A stretch of DNA of 64,000 nt from Lacrimispora algidixylanolytica (GTDB taxonomy: Bacteria > Bacillota > Clostridia > Lachnospirales > Lachnospiraceae): the NCBI RefSeq assembly GCF_003609635.1, contig NZ_MCIA01000008.1, forward strand, positions 62,001 through 126,000. Direction: 5' to 3'. Made by a program: the position numbers and the translations under genes. Shown here one piece after another: positions 9,292 through 19,068 of this stretch. The notes beneath the pieces were generated by a model. It worked only from the letters and a program-made list of their open reading frames with translations. It was not told the DNA's origin and did not search any database. The number at the start of each line of letters is the position of its first letter. Within the stretch, counting starts at the first letter, position 1.

Positions 9292-11616
9292 CTATCCCGC
9301 AGTCCTCTCAATGTCTATTACTCCTTCAATTTGTCTCAGCTTATCTACTAGTTTTCCAAGTTCCTCTACACCATGAATGTCAAAGGTCATGGTAATCGTA
9401 GCTTTACCTTGCTTATTGGTTCTGGAATTCATGGAGGTAATATCGATCTGACGTTCCGTAAATACCTTAGAGATATCTACAAACATACCAATACGATTGT
9501 TGGCAAATATCTTAATCTCAGAGGAGTAACGCTCTTTTGTCGCTTCTCCCTCCTGATCTTGCCATTCGGCATCAATGAGACGGTTTCTTTCATCTTCCGG
9601 CAGATTTAATACATTCACACAGTCGGTTCTGTGAATGGAAATTCCTCTTCCTCTTGTAACAAAGCCCATAATCTCATCTCCAGGTACCGGACTGCAGCAT
9701 TTGGAGAAACGAACCGCCAGATCATGAATGCCCTTTACTACGATTCCACTGCCACTACGTCTCTTAACCGGCAGTTTGTTGCTCATATCTTCAATGTCAT
9801 TTAAAATCGTCTTGTCGGTAACACTCTTCTTAAGCTTCTTCTCCCGCTCATCAATCATCTTATTGATGACCTGGCCTTCTTTTAAGCCGCCATGTCCAAT
9901 GGAAGCAATCACGGATTCCCAATCACGGAAAGCATAACGCTTCATGACTTTATCCTGATACTCTGGCTTGTTGATATCGGAATAAACAATTCCCTTTGTC
10001 TTGCAGTATTTATCCACCATCTCCTTACCGCGGAGGATGTTGTCTTCCTTAAGCTCAGTCTTAAACCACTGGTTGATCTTATTCTTAGCCTGAGTACTTT
10101 TTACGATATTCAGCCAGTCCCTGCTTGGACCCCTGCTGTTTTGGGAGGTGATGATCTCTACCTGGTCTCCGTTTTGAATTACATATTCGATGTTGACCAG
10201 CTTTCCGTTAACACGGGAACCAACCATCTTATTACCAACAGCACTATGGATGGAGTATGCAAAGTCAATTGGAGTTGAGCCGCTTGGTAAGTTCTTTACA
10301 TCGCCAGAAGGTGTAAAGCAGTAAACGCTATCAGAGAATAAGTCAAGGTCACCCTTTACCATGTTTAAGAACTCCATGTTATCGGACATGTCCTTTTGCC
10401 ATTCCAGAATCTGACGTAGCCAGCTTAACTTCTCTTCCTCTTTGGCCGCAGCCACCTGTCCGCTTCCGCTTTCCTTATACTTCCAGTGTGCAGCAATACC
10501 GTACTCTGCTGTGCGGTGCATCTCATAGGTACGAATCTGAATCTCAAAGGGCTGACCGTTATTACCAATCAGTGTCGTGTGAAGGGATTGGTACATATTT
10601 GGTTTTGGCATTGCAATATAATCTTTAAAACGACCAGGAATCGGCTTATAAAGCTCATGAATGACGCCTAGTGCTGCATAGCAGTCCTTTACGCTCTCCA
10701 CGATAATTCTTACTGCAAACAGATCATAAATCTGATCCAGAGTTTTATTTTGATTCACCATCTTTTTATAGATGCTGAAAAAATGCTTGACGCGGCCGTC
10801 CACTTTGCCTTCGATCCCAGAAGTAAGTAGATGTTCCTCAACCTCATCTACAATACTCTTTACAAAGTATTCCCTGGTTTCCTTTTTTAGAGATATTTTC
10901 TCTGCCAGTTCATAGTAAGTATCTGGATGAAGGTATTTGAGGGACAGATCGTCAAGCTCAATCTTTATCTTTGAAATACCAAGACGGTGGGCAATCGGAG
11001 CATAAATTTCCATGGTTTCCCTGGCTTTATCCTTTTGCTTTTCCGGTTTCATGTACTGAAGGGTCCGCATGTTATGAAGACGGTCAGAAAGTTTGATAAT
11101 AATTACTCGGATGTCTTTTGCCATGGCTAAGAACATCTTTCTAAGATTCTCTGCCTGCAACTCCATCTTATCCATAGACCAGGATATCTGAGTCAGTTTC
11201 GTTACACCATCTACCAAGAGGGCGACTTCTTCGCCAAACTCTGACTTCAGTTCATCTAAGGACATAACCGTGTCCTCTACCACATCATGAAGAATTCCGG
11301 CTGCGATGGTCTCTTTATCCATCTCCAGATCTGCCAGAATGATTGCAACACAAAGAGGGTGAATGATATAGGGTTCACCCGATTTTCGCTTTTGGTCTTT
11401 ATGGGCATCGTGAGCGATCTGATATGCCTTTTTAATCATGGTTATATCATCGGAAGGATGGTATCGTCTGATGCTTTTCACCAGCTCTTCATAAAGCACC
11501 TCAGGGCTCGTAAAATCCGCAGGGGCCTCCAATTCCGTATCAAGTCCCTGCTTCTCCCGCTTTGCCATCTCCAAAGCTGCCTTATTATTATTTTCCATCA
11601 TTGGATAATCCGCCAT
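9292..11616 (-). CDS. relA: Bifunctional (p)ppGpp synthetase/hydrolase (Rel)
   Basis: 774-residue long RSH protein that makes and degrades the alarmone (p)ppGpp. An HD hydrolase domain with intact HDVVED lies near residue 110. The synthetase domain (YDLFAVRIIV, YIAMPKPNMYQSLHT, EIQIRT) is at about 240-370. TGS follows at ~400-460 (VYCFTPSGDVKNLPSGSTPIDFAY), then the zinc-finger/CC region (CCSPVPGDEIMGFVTRGRGI), and a C-terminal ACT domain. Intact HD and synthetase motifs indicate a bifunctional enzyme. AAAGGTGA precedes the ATG. The usual apt-relA neighbourhood is present, but here three genes separate the two. Confidence 0.96.
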   Translation of the reverse strand: MADYPMMENNNKAALEMAKREKQGLDTELEAPADFTSPEVLYEELVKSIRRYHPSDDITMIKKAYQIAHDAHKDQKRKSGEPYIIHPLCVAIILADLEMDKETIAAGILHDVVEDTVMSLDELKSEFGEEVALLVDGVTKLTQISWSMDKMELQAENLRKMFLAMAKDIRVIIIKLSDRLHNMRTLQYMKPEKQKDKARETMEIYAPIAHRLGISKIKIELDDLSLKYLHPDTYYELAEKISLKKETREYFVKSIVDEVEEHLLTSGIEGKVDGRVKHFFSIYKKMVNQNKTLDQIYDLFAVRIIVESVKDCYAALGVIHELYKPIPGRFKDYIAMPKPNMYQSLHTTLIGNNGQPFEIQIRTYEMHRTAEYGIAAHWKYKESGSGQVAAAKEEEKLSWLRQILEWQKDMSDNMEFLNMVKGDLDLFSDSVYCFTPSGDVKNLPSGSTPIDFAYSIHSAVGNKMVGSRVNGKLVNIEYVIQNGDQVEIITSQNSRGPSRDWLNIVKSTQAKNKINQWFKTELKEDNILRGKEMVDKYCKTKGIVYSDINKPEYQDKVMKRYAFRDWESVIASIGHGGLKEGQVINKMIDEREKKLKKSVTDKTILNDIEDMSNKLPVKRRSGSGIVVKGIHDLAVRFSKCCSPVPGDEIMGFVTRGRGISIHRTDCVNVLNLPEDERNRLIDAEWQDQEGEATKERYSSEIKIFANNRIGMFVDISKVFTERQIDITSMNSRTNKQGKATITMTFDIHGVEELGKLVDKLRQIEGVIDIERTAG

Positions 11617-11670
11617 ATGCCGTCACCTTTTTCTAGCATTCCAGTATTTATTGTTTTTTAAACGTAGTTA

Positions 11671-12666
11671 TCATTCATTATAATTATTATTGTCGAAAAA
11701 TGCAATTATTTTTTCTTTCTCTTCCTGTTTTAGAAAAGCACCTTCCAGCGCATACCGGTTCATCTGCCTTAAATCCGACTCTGTAAATCCCATATGCTCT
11801 TTTATTATTTCTGCTTCCTTTAAAAGGCTTGTGTCAGAAACAGTCGTGTTATCCGTATTATAGGTCACACGGATTCCTCTGTCATAAAATGCCTTAAGAG
11901 GGTGTTCTTTAATGGAAGGGACTGCCTTCGTCTGAAGATTGCTGATCACACACATCTCTAATATAATCTTTTCCCTTTTTAAAAGGTCCATACATGTTTC
12001 AGATTGTATCGCAGCACAACCGTGTCCAATTCGTTTGGCACCGTAGGCCACCGCTTTGATTATATTCTCGCAATCTCCGCATTCTCCTGCATGAATGGTA
12101 AAGGGGATGTCCATTTGATAAGCCTTTTTAAAGAGAGGTTCAAAATGTGCCATAGGCACCATTCCTTCCGGTCCTGCAATATCAACTCCTGCCACTCCCT
12201 TATTTAAATAGCCACCTGCAAGATCAAAGGTTTCCTCATTTTCCTTATCAGAACCATTCACCATAGAACAAAGCAGAATACCTGCCTGAATAGATGGTGC
12301 TTCCTTTGTTCCCTTCTCCACTCCACGAATAACAGACTGAACCACCTTTTCCTTCGTAAGTCCTTTTCTCATGTGAAGCTGGGGCGCAAACCTTATCTCT
12401 GTATAGATCAGTCCTTGCTCCGCCAGGCGTATTACAAGGTCCTTTGATGCCAACTCCAGTGCATCTTCTGTCTGTAAAAGCTGTGCCGGAAGATCAAAGC
12501 ACTTTAAATATTCCACCAAGCTTTTGCAATCGTCTCCTACGGAGATACTTTCCTTTACACTCTTTCCTTCAAAATCATAGCCGATTTCAGCTGCAAGCAG
12601 CCTTACCACATCAGTTGATAAGGAGCCGTCCAAATGCAGATGGAGATCAGTTTCCAGTCGTTTCAT
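11671..12666 (-). CDS. add: Adenosine deaminase
   Basis: 331-residue zinc amidohydrolase converting adenosine to inosine. The motifs are HLHLDGSLS at the N-terminus (two zinc histidines), HAGECGD (catalytic Glu), GHGCAAI and the zinc Asp in YNTDNTTVSDT. The frame is open to 12723, but AGGAGG immediately precedes the ATG at 12666, giving the normal MKRLETDLHLHL start. It fits purine salvage together with apt nearby. It starts about 107 bases after the AEC carrier gene and lies 54 bases ahead of relA. Confidence 0.92.
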   Translation of the reverse strand: MKRLETDLHLHLDGSLSTDVVRLLAAEIGYDFEGKSVKESISVGDDCKSLVEYLKCFDLPAQLLQTEDALELASKDLVIRLAEQGLIYTEIRFAPQLHMRKGLTKEKVVQSVIRGVEKGTKEAPSIQAGILLCSMVNGSDKENEETFDLAGGYLNKGVAGVDIAGPEGMVPMAHFEPLFKKAYQMDIPFTIHAGECGDCENIIKAVAYGAKRIGHGCAAIQSETCMDLLKREKIILEMCVISNLQTKAVPSIKEHPLKAFYDRGIRVTYNTDNTTVSDTSLLKEAEIIKEHMGFTESDLRQMNRYALEGAFLKQEEKEKIIAFFDNNNYNE

Positions 12667-12773
12667 AACGATCCCTCCTTTCTTCAATGCAAATATTCTA
12701 TCATATTCCTGGGCATGCAACAATTAGTTTTATTGATGATTCAAAATGGCAGACGGTTTTAGCCGCCTGCCAT

Positions 12774-13682
12774 TTAAAGAAATATACACCACAAAGGTAT
12801 GGTGACCAAGGATAACAGTGTTGTCACTACCACACACTTGGTGGCAAAAATATAATCTCCGTTATATTTTGCAGCCAGTATGGCGGTTGTACTTCCTGCT
12901 GGCATTCCAGCTAAAAGAATAGACACTCCTGATAGCATTGGGTCCACAGAAAAGATGCGGCAGGCGATAAATACCATAAAGGGAATCAGGAATAACCGGA
13001 TTACCGTATATTTCACAATTCCCCAGTCCAGCATACTCTTAAGCTTCACTTCAGCCAATATGGTACCGATTAACACCATGGATACTGTGGTGGTACAACC
13101 TCCCACCCCTCTAATGGTGTTTTCTAAAAACTCCGGCATCTTTAACTGAGTGACCAGGAAAAACACACCAATATAAACTGCTATAATACAAGGGTGCGTC
13201 AAAACCTTTTTTACAACCGTCTTCCGATCCGGACTTTCCGTAAAATATGAGACTCCCGCCGACCACATGACGATTCTTTGTGGGATAAGGAATATGGAGG
13301 CAAACATGAGTCCCTGCGCTCCATAAACACCTTCGGCAATGGGATTACCCATAAATCCGGCATTGGAACAGACCGTGCCGTATTGCAGTACTTTTTTCCT
13401 GCTATCTGGTTCTTTTTTGTAGAGAGTATTTGCAAGAATCAGGCATACAACCTGAATCAAGGAAGCGATCACAAGTATGATGGCAAACTCCATGAATACT
13501 TTTCTATTAAACTCAATCAAAAAAGAGCTAATAATATTACAAGGCAGGATAAAATAAATCACAAGATCCGTTAAGACTGCCTTCGCCTCCTCGTGAAGAA
13601 TCCCTTTTTTTCGAAGGATTATGCCTGCTGCCACGAGAAGGAATAACATTCCTTGAAGATTAATCAAACTATTATAATTCAT
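12774..13682 (-). CDS. AEC (auxin efflux carrier) family transporter
   Basis: 302-residue membrane protein with about ten hydrophobic segments. It shows the repeated five-helix layout of the AEC/bile-acid transporter superfamily, including NAGFMGNPIAEGVYG and the C-terminal GMPAGSTTAILAAKYNGD. Family members export or exchange small carboxylates; the substrate is unknown. The start lies three bases after the stop of the GltD-like gene with only a weak ribosome site, suggesting translational coupling. Confidence 0.85.
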   Translation of the reverse strand: MNYNSLINLQGMLFLLVAAGIILRKKGILHEEAKAVLTDLVIYFILPCNIISSFLIEFNRKVFMEFAIILVIASLIQVVCLILANTLYKKEPDSRKKVLQYGTVCSNAGFMGNPIAEGVYGAQGLMFASIFLIPQRIVMWSAGVSYFTESPDRKTVVKKVLTHPCIIAVYIGVFFLVTQLKMPEFLENTIRGVGGCTTTVSMVLIGTILAEVKLKSMLDWGIVKYTVIRLFLIPFMVFIACRIFSVDPMLSGVSILLAGMPAGSTTAILAAKYNGDYIFATKCVVVTTLLSLVTIPLWCIFL

Positions 13683-13684
13683 GT

Positions 13685-14911
13685 CTACTGCTCATCTTTT
13701 GATTTCATATATTCATCCATAGCCTGAGCTACTCTCTTTGAATATGCCACAGCCTCAACTACCGTTCTAGCCCCCATAACTACATCACCAGAAGCAAAAA
13801 CACCTGGAATTGTAGTACGTCCCTCTTCATCGGTCACAAGAAGACCGTTTTCACTGGCCTTTAAGCCTTCTGTGGTGCTTATGAGCTTGCTTTTTGGTCC
13901 CTGGCTAATGGAGATGATGGTGGAATCCGCATAAACCTGCTCCCGTTCTTCCTCCATGCCAATCTGCTTGCCTTCCTCATCATAGAGTACCGTTTCAAAT
14001 ACCGGGCCATCGTCTGTGATCTCATAAATCTGTTTTCCATACTGGAAGTTGGCACCGTCAATCTTTGCATAAGCAGTTTCATGATCACTTGCATTGCTGT
14101 GTAGACCTCTTGCGTAAAGAGTTACCTTTCTTGCCCCGTGACGAATTACGGTTCTGGCCACATCCATGGCTGAGTTACCCATACCAATAACCGCTACGCT
14201 TTCTCCCAGATCATAAGCATCTGGATTTGCCAGATAATCAATGGCATAGTGTACATTACCAAGAGATTCTCCTTTAACGCCAAGAGTTTTAGGTCTCCAT
14301 ACTCCGGTTCCAATAAAGATACTTTGATAGCCATCTCTTACTAAATCCTTAATCTCTAAGGCAGTTCCAATGGCAGTGTTTGGACGAATCTTAACTCCGA
14401 TTCCTACAAGCTTCTTTTTGTAACGTTCCAGAATGGATTTTGGAAGTCTAAACTCTGGAATTCCGTACTGAAGAACTCCTCCGACCTTATCCTTTGCATC
14501 GAAAATGGTAACGCTATAACCTTCCTTCGTCAAAAGGATGGAAATGGTAATTCCAGCCGGACCGGCGCCGATGACAGCAACCTTTTTCCCGTTTTTCGGC
14601 TTGCATTCAATTTTTAATTTATCAAAAATAGTATCGGATATATAATTTTCAATGCTGCTTATGTGGACTGATTGTCCTTTTTTTCCAAGAATGCAGTGAC
14701 CCTCGCACTGCTTTTCATGGTTGCAAACCAAAGAACAAACAAGAGACAGAGAATTGTTTTCAAACAACATCTCTCCTGCCGCATTGAGATCTCCCCCCTT
14801 AAAAGCCTGAATCATCTGAGGAATTGGAGTATTAATGGGACAGCCCTGACGGCACAAAGGCTTTTTGCAGTTTAAACATCTATTTGCTTCATCAATAACA
14901 TGTACGGCCAT
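13685..14911 (-). CDS. GltD-like NAD(P)H-dependent FAD oxidoreductase
   Basis: 408-residue protein of the glutamate synthase small-subunit family. The N-terminal cysteine module (CLNCKKPLCRQGCP ... CSLVCNHEKQCEGHC) binds Fe-S clusters. VIGAGPAGITISILL is the FAD Rossmann motif and VIGMGNSAMDVARTVI the NAD(P)H one; GVFASGDVVMGARTVVEA closes the FAD site. No GltB large subunit is seen here, and the protein is shorter than typical GltD (about 460-490). It may instead be an electron-transfer or NfnB-like partner. AAAGGA precedes the ATG. Confidence 0.82.
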   Translation of the reverse strand: MAVHVIDEANRCLNCKKPLCRQGCPINTPIPQMIQAFKGGDLNAAGEMLFENNSLSLVCSLVCNHEKQCEGHCILGKKGQSVHISSIENYISDTIFDKLKIECKPKNGKKVAVIGAGPAGITISILLTKEGYSVTIFDAKDKVGGVLQYGIPEFRLPKSILERYKKKLVGIGVKIRPNTAIGTALEIKDLVRDGYQSIFIGTGVWRPKTLGVKGESLGNVHYAIDYLANPDAYDLGESVAVIGMGNSAMDVARTVIRHGARKVTLYARGLHSNASDHETAYAKIDGANFQYGKQIYEITDDGPVFETVLYDEEGKQIGMEEEREQVYADSTIISISQGPKSKLISTTEGLKASENGLLVTDEEGRTTIPGVFASGDVVMGARTVVEAVAYSKRVAQAMDEYMKSKDEQ

Positions 14912-15071
14912 TGTAATTTTCCTTTCTCTAACTGTGTGAATGAGACTGCTGCAATATGGTCATCATATGTTTTAGTTCCTATCATAGCATAGTAAAAATC
15001 ATAAAATCAAGACTCCCATAAAATGTATCGAAAAAAATAAATTTTGATAAAAATATATCGATATAAAAAGC

Positions 15072-15130
15072 GACCAGGGGATTCCCAAATCAGGTGTTTT
15101 CACACTCTGCACTTGGGAATCCCCTGGTCT
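15072..15130 (-). terminator. Intrinsic terminator of apt
   Basis: Perfect 17-bp stem GACCAGGGGATTCCCAA with its complement around a loop of about 24 bases, seven bases after the apt stop. It separates apt from the GltD-like gene, so the latter must have its own promoter in the AT-rich stretch 14912-15070. Confidence 0.9.
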
Positions 15131-15136
15131 TTTTAT

Positions 15137-15661
15137 TTATTTACCTTCATAGATAATCAGAGATTCTACATCATAGCCTTTCAGCTTTTCTCTTCCCTGT
15201 AATCCAGCAAGTTCCATGATAAAGCAGATCTTTACTACTTCTCCGCCCAACTGTTCCACCAGCTTTATAATCGCTTCGATGGTTCCGCCAGTCGCGATAA
15301 GATCATCAATGATAACAATCTTCTGGCCTGGCTTAATGGATTCTTTGTGAAGTTCAATGGTTGCAGTGCCGTATTCTAACTCATAATCCATGGAAAGAAC
15401 TTCTCTTGGAAGTTTTCCTTTTTTACGTACTGGAATAAAGCCTTTTCGCTCTGCATAAGCAACTGGAACTCCAAAGATAAAGCCTCTTGACTCTGGTCCG
15501 ATAACTGAATCGTATTCCACTCCTTCAAGCATCTTGCGAACGCCATCAACAGCCAGACAGAGCCCATCTGGATCTTCCAGTATGGTAGTCACGTCACGGA
15601 ATACAATTCCCTCTTCTGGGAAATTTGGTATACTTGTGACATAATCTTCTAATTTTTTCAT
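15137..15661 (-). CDS. apt: Adenine phosphoribosyltransferase
   Basis: 174-residue type I phosphoribosyltransferase making AMP from adenine and PRPP. It has the N-terminal IPNFPEEGIVFRDVTTIL, GPESRGFIFG, RKKGKLPREV, and the PRPP loop VIIDDLIATGGT. Full family length. It normally sits right beside relA in Firmicutes; here it is the promoter-distal neighbour of xerD and has its own terminator. Confidence 0.95.
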   Translation of the reverse strand: MKKLEDYVTSIPNFPEEGIVFRDVTTILEDPDGLCLAVDGVRKMLEGVEYDSVIGPESRGFIFGVPVAYAERKGFIPVRKKGKLPREVLSMDYELEYGTATIELHKESIKPGQKIVIIDDLIATGGTIEAIIKLVEQLGGEVVKICFIMELAGLQGREKLKGYDVESLIIYEGK

Positions 15662-15775
15662 TTCCTATACCTCATATTGTTATTGTTTTCATAAGTGTTA
15701 CAGCACAACCTTACCTATTATAGCGCAAACCTTGTTTTCAGGCAAATATTGTTTTTACCATTTTGTAATTTTCAC

Positions 15776-15814
15776 AAAAAGGAATGCCTCCCGCAATATA
15801 TGGCGGAAGGCATG
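15776..15814 (-). terminator. Terminator after xerD
   Basis: Stem of about 11 bp (atgcct-ccgc pairing with gcgg-aggcat, one mismatch) followed on the minus strand by TTCCTTTTTG, about 20 bases past the xerD stop. Confidence 0.8.
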
Positions 15815-15832
15815 TCATTGTTCCATAAAGCC

Positions 15833-16720
15833 TTAACCTCTGGGATGTACTCCTGTATAAACACGACGAACGGCTTCCTTTTGAGCATAATTCATATACA
15901 TCTGAGTAGTAGCCATATCGGAATGTCCAAGCATAGCTTGTACTACATGAATGTCCGCTCCATTGCGCAAAAGATGGGCTGCAAAGGAATGTCTTAAAGA
16001 ATGAGGCGTGATATCAGCTTTAATCCCTGCCTTATCTCCGTAAAACTTAACAATCTTCCAAAATCCCTGACGGCTCATCGGTCTTCCGTTACAATTGGTA
16101 AAGAGACATTCACAGTCCTGTTCCTTTAAAAGATGTTCTCTTCCCCGTTCCATATAAGCAGAAAGGGCCAGTTTTGACACCTTACCAAAAGGAATCATGC
16201 GCTCCTTATGCTCGTCCTTACAGGTAATATAACCTACTGTAAGATTCACATCGGATTTTTTCAAATTAATTAATTCGGATACTCGGATGCCTGTGGCATA
16301 AAGAAGCTCCAGCATAGCCCTGTCTCTAAATTCCTTTGGAGTCTCCCCATCAGGCTGACTTAAAAGGCAATTTACTTCGTCCACAGTCAATATGATTGGT
16401 TCCTTCTTTTCTACCTTTGGCGCCTTAATCAGTTCTGCCGGATCTTTGCCGATATTGCCCTGAGTGCATTCATAATGAAAGAATGCCTTCATGGATGCCA
16501 GTGTTCTAGAAATGGTAGTGGTCGCCCTCCCCGCTTTTTCCAGGTACAGAATATAAGAGTTTAGGCTAGTCTTTGTGACCTTCCCGACCTCTACAATTCC
16601 CTGCTGTCCCAAAAAGGAAGCCAACTGCATCAAATCCCTCTGGTATGAAACCTCTGTGTTCTTTGATGTTTTTTTTATCTCTCTTAAATAAATAATAAAG
16701 TGATTAATCTCAACTACCAT
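15833..16720 (-). CDS. xerD: Tyrosine recombinase XerD
   Basis: 295-residue tyrosine recombinase that resolves chromosome dimers at dif with XerC. It has an N-terminal SAM-like core-binding domain and a C-terminal catalytic domain. The catalytic set is complete: Arg in LLYATGIRVSELI, Lys-containing beta-hairpin, HSLRHSFAAHLL, GHSDMATTQMY with the nucleophile Tyr. Length and the spoIIM neighbour are typical of the chromosomal XerD of Clostridia, not of a phage integrase. It has no tail-locus context. Confidence 0.9.
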   Translation of the reverse strand: MVVEINHFIIYLREIKKTSKNTEVSYQRDLMQLASFLGQQGIVEVGKVTKTSLNSYILYLEKAGRATTTISRTLASMKAFFHYECTQGNIGKDPAELIKAPKVEKKEPIILTVDEVNCLLSQPDGETPKEFRDRAMLELLYATGIRVSELINLKKSDVNLTVGYITCKDEHKERMIPFGKVSKLALSAYMERGREHLLKEQDCECLFTNCNGRPMSRQGFWKIVKFYGDKAGIKADITPHSLRHSFAAHLLRNGADIHVVQAMLGHSDMATTQMYMNYAQKEAVRRVYTGVHPRG

Positions 16721-16940
16721 TTCTATATCCCCTAACCGTTCGGTTTAAAAAATGCCTTAAAATAAGGCTTCTGTCTCTTATTATATAGACTATTTTCGAT
16801 AAAATCAAACACATTTTTCCCACATCACCCTCGCTGCAAAGTAAATTTACATAATACATACAAGATATTGGTCATCTAATGTATTAGTTCGCAAGATATG
16901 GTAATATTACCAGTGTTATTTTCTCATTTATTTTTGCCAT

Positions 16941-17537
16941 TTAAAGGACAGACTTTAGGAAAAATGGGTTTATCCATGCTTCCAGACCGCTTCCGGCGGC
17001 AGTCAGGAGCAGGAGTAAGATAAATGCAGGAATTCGAAATCTCCGTTCCTTTTGTATCCCAAGTAGCAATAAAATCCCAAAAACTGGAAGGTAGAATAGG
17101 CATTGTGGCATCACTGTCATAACGAAAACGGGAAGTCCCATAAGTCCTTTTTGAACGGTTATAACAGCAAGCACAAATCCCATGGAAAATCCTGCCATAG
17201 ACATAAAGACACAAAACAATGGCAACGCGTAAGCGGTCATGCCAATAAGCCAGATGATCCACACCTCCATGAGCCTCTGACTTAGAACCTGTCCGAAAAG
17301 CTGCATGCGTTCCCCTTTTCCCAGATCAACATTCCGGTTTAGGAGGCCTAGATAATATACTGCTTCATCTGAAAAGGATGAGTACCAAAAATTAGCCATA
17401 ACCGTTCCAGCAGTCAGTCCAATGAAAAAGCAGATCAGGTAGATATCCCATGCCCTTGTGCTACGATAAACCTTCATATAATTATGTTCCGTTCTTCTGC
17501 CAAAACGGATTCTTAACGTATCGAGTAAACTAGCCAT
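16941..17537 (-). CDS. spoIIM: Stage II sporulation protein M
   Basis: 198-residue integral membrane protein with about five hydrophobic segments (YLICFFIGLTAGTVMANFW, WIIWLIGMTAYALPLFCVF, and others). SpoIIM works with SpoIID and SpoIIP in peptidoglycan remodelling during engulfment. The frame opens at 17564, but GGGGGA sits just before the ATG at 17537, which gives the MASLLDTLR start. Its presence implies a spore former. The gap 16721-16940 between it and xerD is AT-rich and holds no gene. Confidence 0.88.
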   Translation of the reverse strand: MASLLDTLRIRFGRRTEHNYMKVYRSTRAWDIYLICFFIGLTAGTVMANFWYSSFSDEAVYYLGLLNRNVDLGKGERMQLFGQVLSQRLMEVWIIWLIGMTAYALPLFCVFMSMAGFSMGFVLAVITVQKGLMGLPVFVMTVMPQCLFYLPVFGILLLLGIQKERRFRIPAFILLLLLTAAGSGLEAWINPFFLKSVL

Positions 17538-17598
17538 AAAAAATCCCCCTACAGGTCTTGTCACAATTTATGCCTGCAGAGGGTTATTTATTCAGTTC

Positions 17599-18147
17599 TT
17601 ATTTTATATCGTATTTTCTTGCATAGGCTAAAATAGCAGCTATGGTCTTTCCATCTGTAATCTCGCCTTGAAAGATCTTTTCCTCTAGATCTTTTACGGT
17701 CCACTCCTCCACATCGATACACTCTTCTTCATCCAGATTTTGCTTGGATGGGACTAAGTCTCTTGCAACAAAGATGTCAATGGCCTCGTCACAAAATGCC
17801 ACGGTGGTGTTGACGCTGATTAGATATTCAAGTTTCTCTTTCTCTGTCTTAAATCCGGTCTCCTCTTCCAGTTCCCTATGGGCACAGTCGATCTTTGGTT
17901 CATCAGGAGCATCCAGGGCTCCAGCGGGAACCTCTAGTGTATAGCGATCTAAGGCGTTTCTGTACTGGCGTACCATTAAGATTTTGCCTTCCCGGGTGAC
18001 TGGAACCACGGCAGCAGCTCCAATGTGGTGAATGAAATCCCAATGTGCTTCATGGCCGTTTGCAAGAATGGTATCCTGATACATCGTTAGGATACTCCCC
18101 TGATATTTAAAAGTTCTGTCCAAACGCACAACTGGTGGCTGTTTCAT
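17599..18147 (-). CDS. NUDIX hydrolase, ADP-ribose pyrophosphatase type
   Basis: 182-residue NUDIX enzyme. The Nudix box runs from GALDAPDEP to CAHRELEEETGF (GX5EX7REUXEEXGU) near residue 75-97. The upstream VRQYRNALDRYTLEVPAG is characteristic of the NudF/ADP-ribose pyrophosphatase group, which cleaves ADP-ribose to AMP and ribose-5-phosphate. It lies between proC and spoIIM on the same strand. Confidence 0.88.
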   Translation of the reverse strand: MKQPPVVRLDRTFKYQGSILTMYQDTILANGHEAHWDFIHHIGAAAVVPVTREGKILMVRQYRNALDRYTLEVPAGALDAPDEPKIDCAHRELEEETGFKTEKEKLEYLISVNTTVAFCDEAIDIFVARDLVPSKQNLDEEECIDVEEWTVKDLEEKIFQGEITDGKTIAAILAYARKYDIK

Positions 18148-18169
18148 TTAGATTCCTCCGATTTCTCAC

Positions 18170-18964
18170 TTAAATTTCGGTACATTTTTTATAGCAGGCA
18201 TCAGCTGCTTTTATAACAGCACTGCGAAATCCTGACTCTTCTAAAGCAGATACCGCAGCAATGGTAGTCCCTCCTGGAGAGCAGACTTTGTCCTTTAATG
18301 CTCCCGGATGCTCCCCTGTTTCTAAAACCATCTTTGCGCTTCCAAGGACTGCCTGGGCAGCCATCTCATAGGCAGCATCTCTTGGCAGTCCGTACTTTAC
18401 CGCACTATCAGCTAAGGCTTCAATAAACATATACACATAAGCGGGAGAACTTCCGCTGACACATACCACAGCATTCATTAGTCGCTCTTCCACAATTCTC
18501 ATTCTACCCAGGGAGCCAAAGATATCTTCAATGGATTTTTTCTCTTCCTCGTCAAATGCCTTTTCCTCATAGCAGACGCCTGTCATTCCTTCTCCTAAGA
18601 GTGCGGGAGTGTTTGGCATGGCACGGACCACTCTTTTTTCATCTCCAAGCTTTTCTTTTAACTGGGTCGTGGTAATTCCCGGAGCAATGGATATGATGAC
18701 ATTTTTTTCCGTGACGCTGTGACGGATATCTGCAAGAACAGGATTAAAGTACTGAGGTTTAACAGCCAGTACGATATATTTCGCCTGACCAGAGAGCTGC
18801 ATGTTAGTTTCTGTATGGGCAACTCCCAGATCCTTTGTTATCTCTTTGCACCGATCCAGGTTCACATCAGTAAAGATAATTTCTTCTTTTGAATATACGG
18901 CCAGCAAGCCTTTTAGTATGGCATAGCCCATATTTCCGATTCCAATGATCCCGATTTTAGCCAT
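18170..18964 (-). CDS. proC: Pyrroline-5-carboxylate reductase
   Basis: 264-residue NAD(P)H-dependent enzyme catalysing the last step of proline synthesis. It begins with the Rossmann motif GIIGIGNMGYAILKGLL. Family signatures include RAMPNTPALLGEGMTG, SGSSPAYVYMFIEALAD and the C-terminal signature around SPGGTTIAAVSALEESGFR. An AGGAGGA site precedes the ATG. Its upstream region faces the trp promoter, so the two units diverge from 18965-19100. Confidence 0.95.
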   Translation of the reverse strand: MAKIGIIGIGNMGYAILKGLLAVYSKEEIIFTDVNLDRCKEITKDLGVAHTETNMQLSGQAKYIVLAVKPQYFNPVLADIRHSVTEKNVIISIAPGITTTQLKEKLGDEKRVVRAMPNTPALLGEGMTGVCYEEKAFDEEEKKSIEDIFGSLGRMRIVEERLMNAVVCVSGSSPAYVYMFIEALADSAVKYGLPRDAAYEMAAQAVLGSAKMVLETGEHPGALKDKVCSPGGTTIAAVSALEESGFRSAVIKAADACYKKCTEI

Positions 18965-19068
18965 AGGATATTCCTCCTCTTTTTTGTTTCAATTTTGCAT
19001 TCAATTAGCACCATTCTACTCATCCTTTTTCCAAATGTCAATGTCCCAGATAATTTAAAAAATAAGTG

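Noticed and set aside
15833-16720. Tyrosine recombinase as the integrase of the tail element
   Set aside because: It is 20 kb away, next to spoIIM, with the length and motifs of chromosomal XerD. No att-like repeats tie it to the tail locus.
16924-17262. 112-codon frame overlapping spoIIM
   Set aside because: Overlaps the conserved spoIIM frame on the same strand and has no ribosome site.
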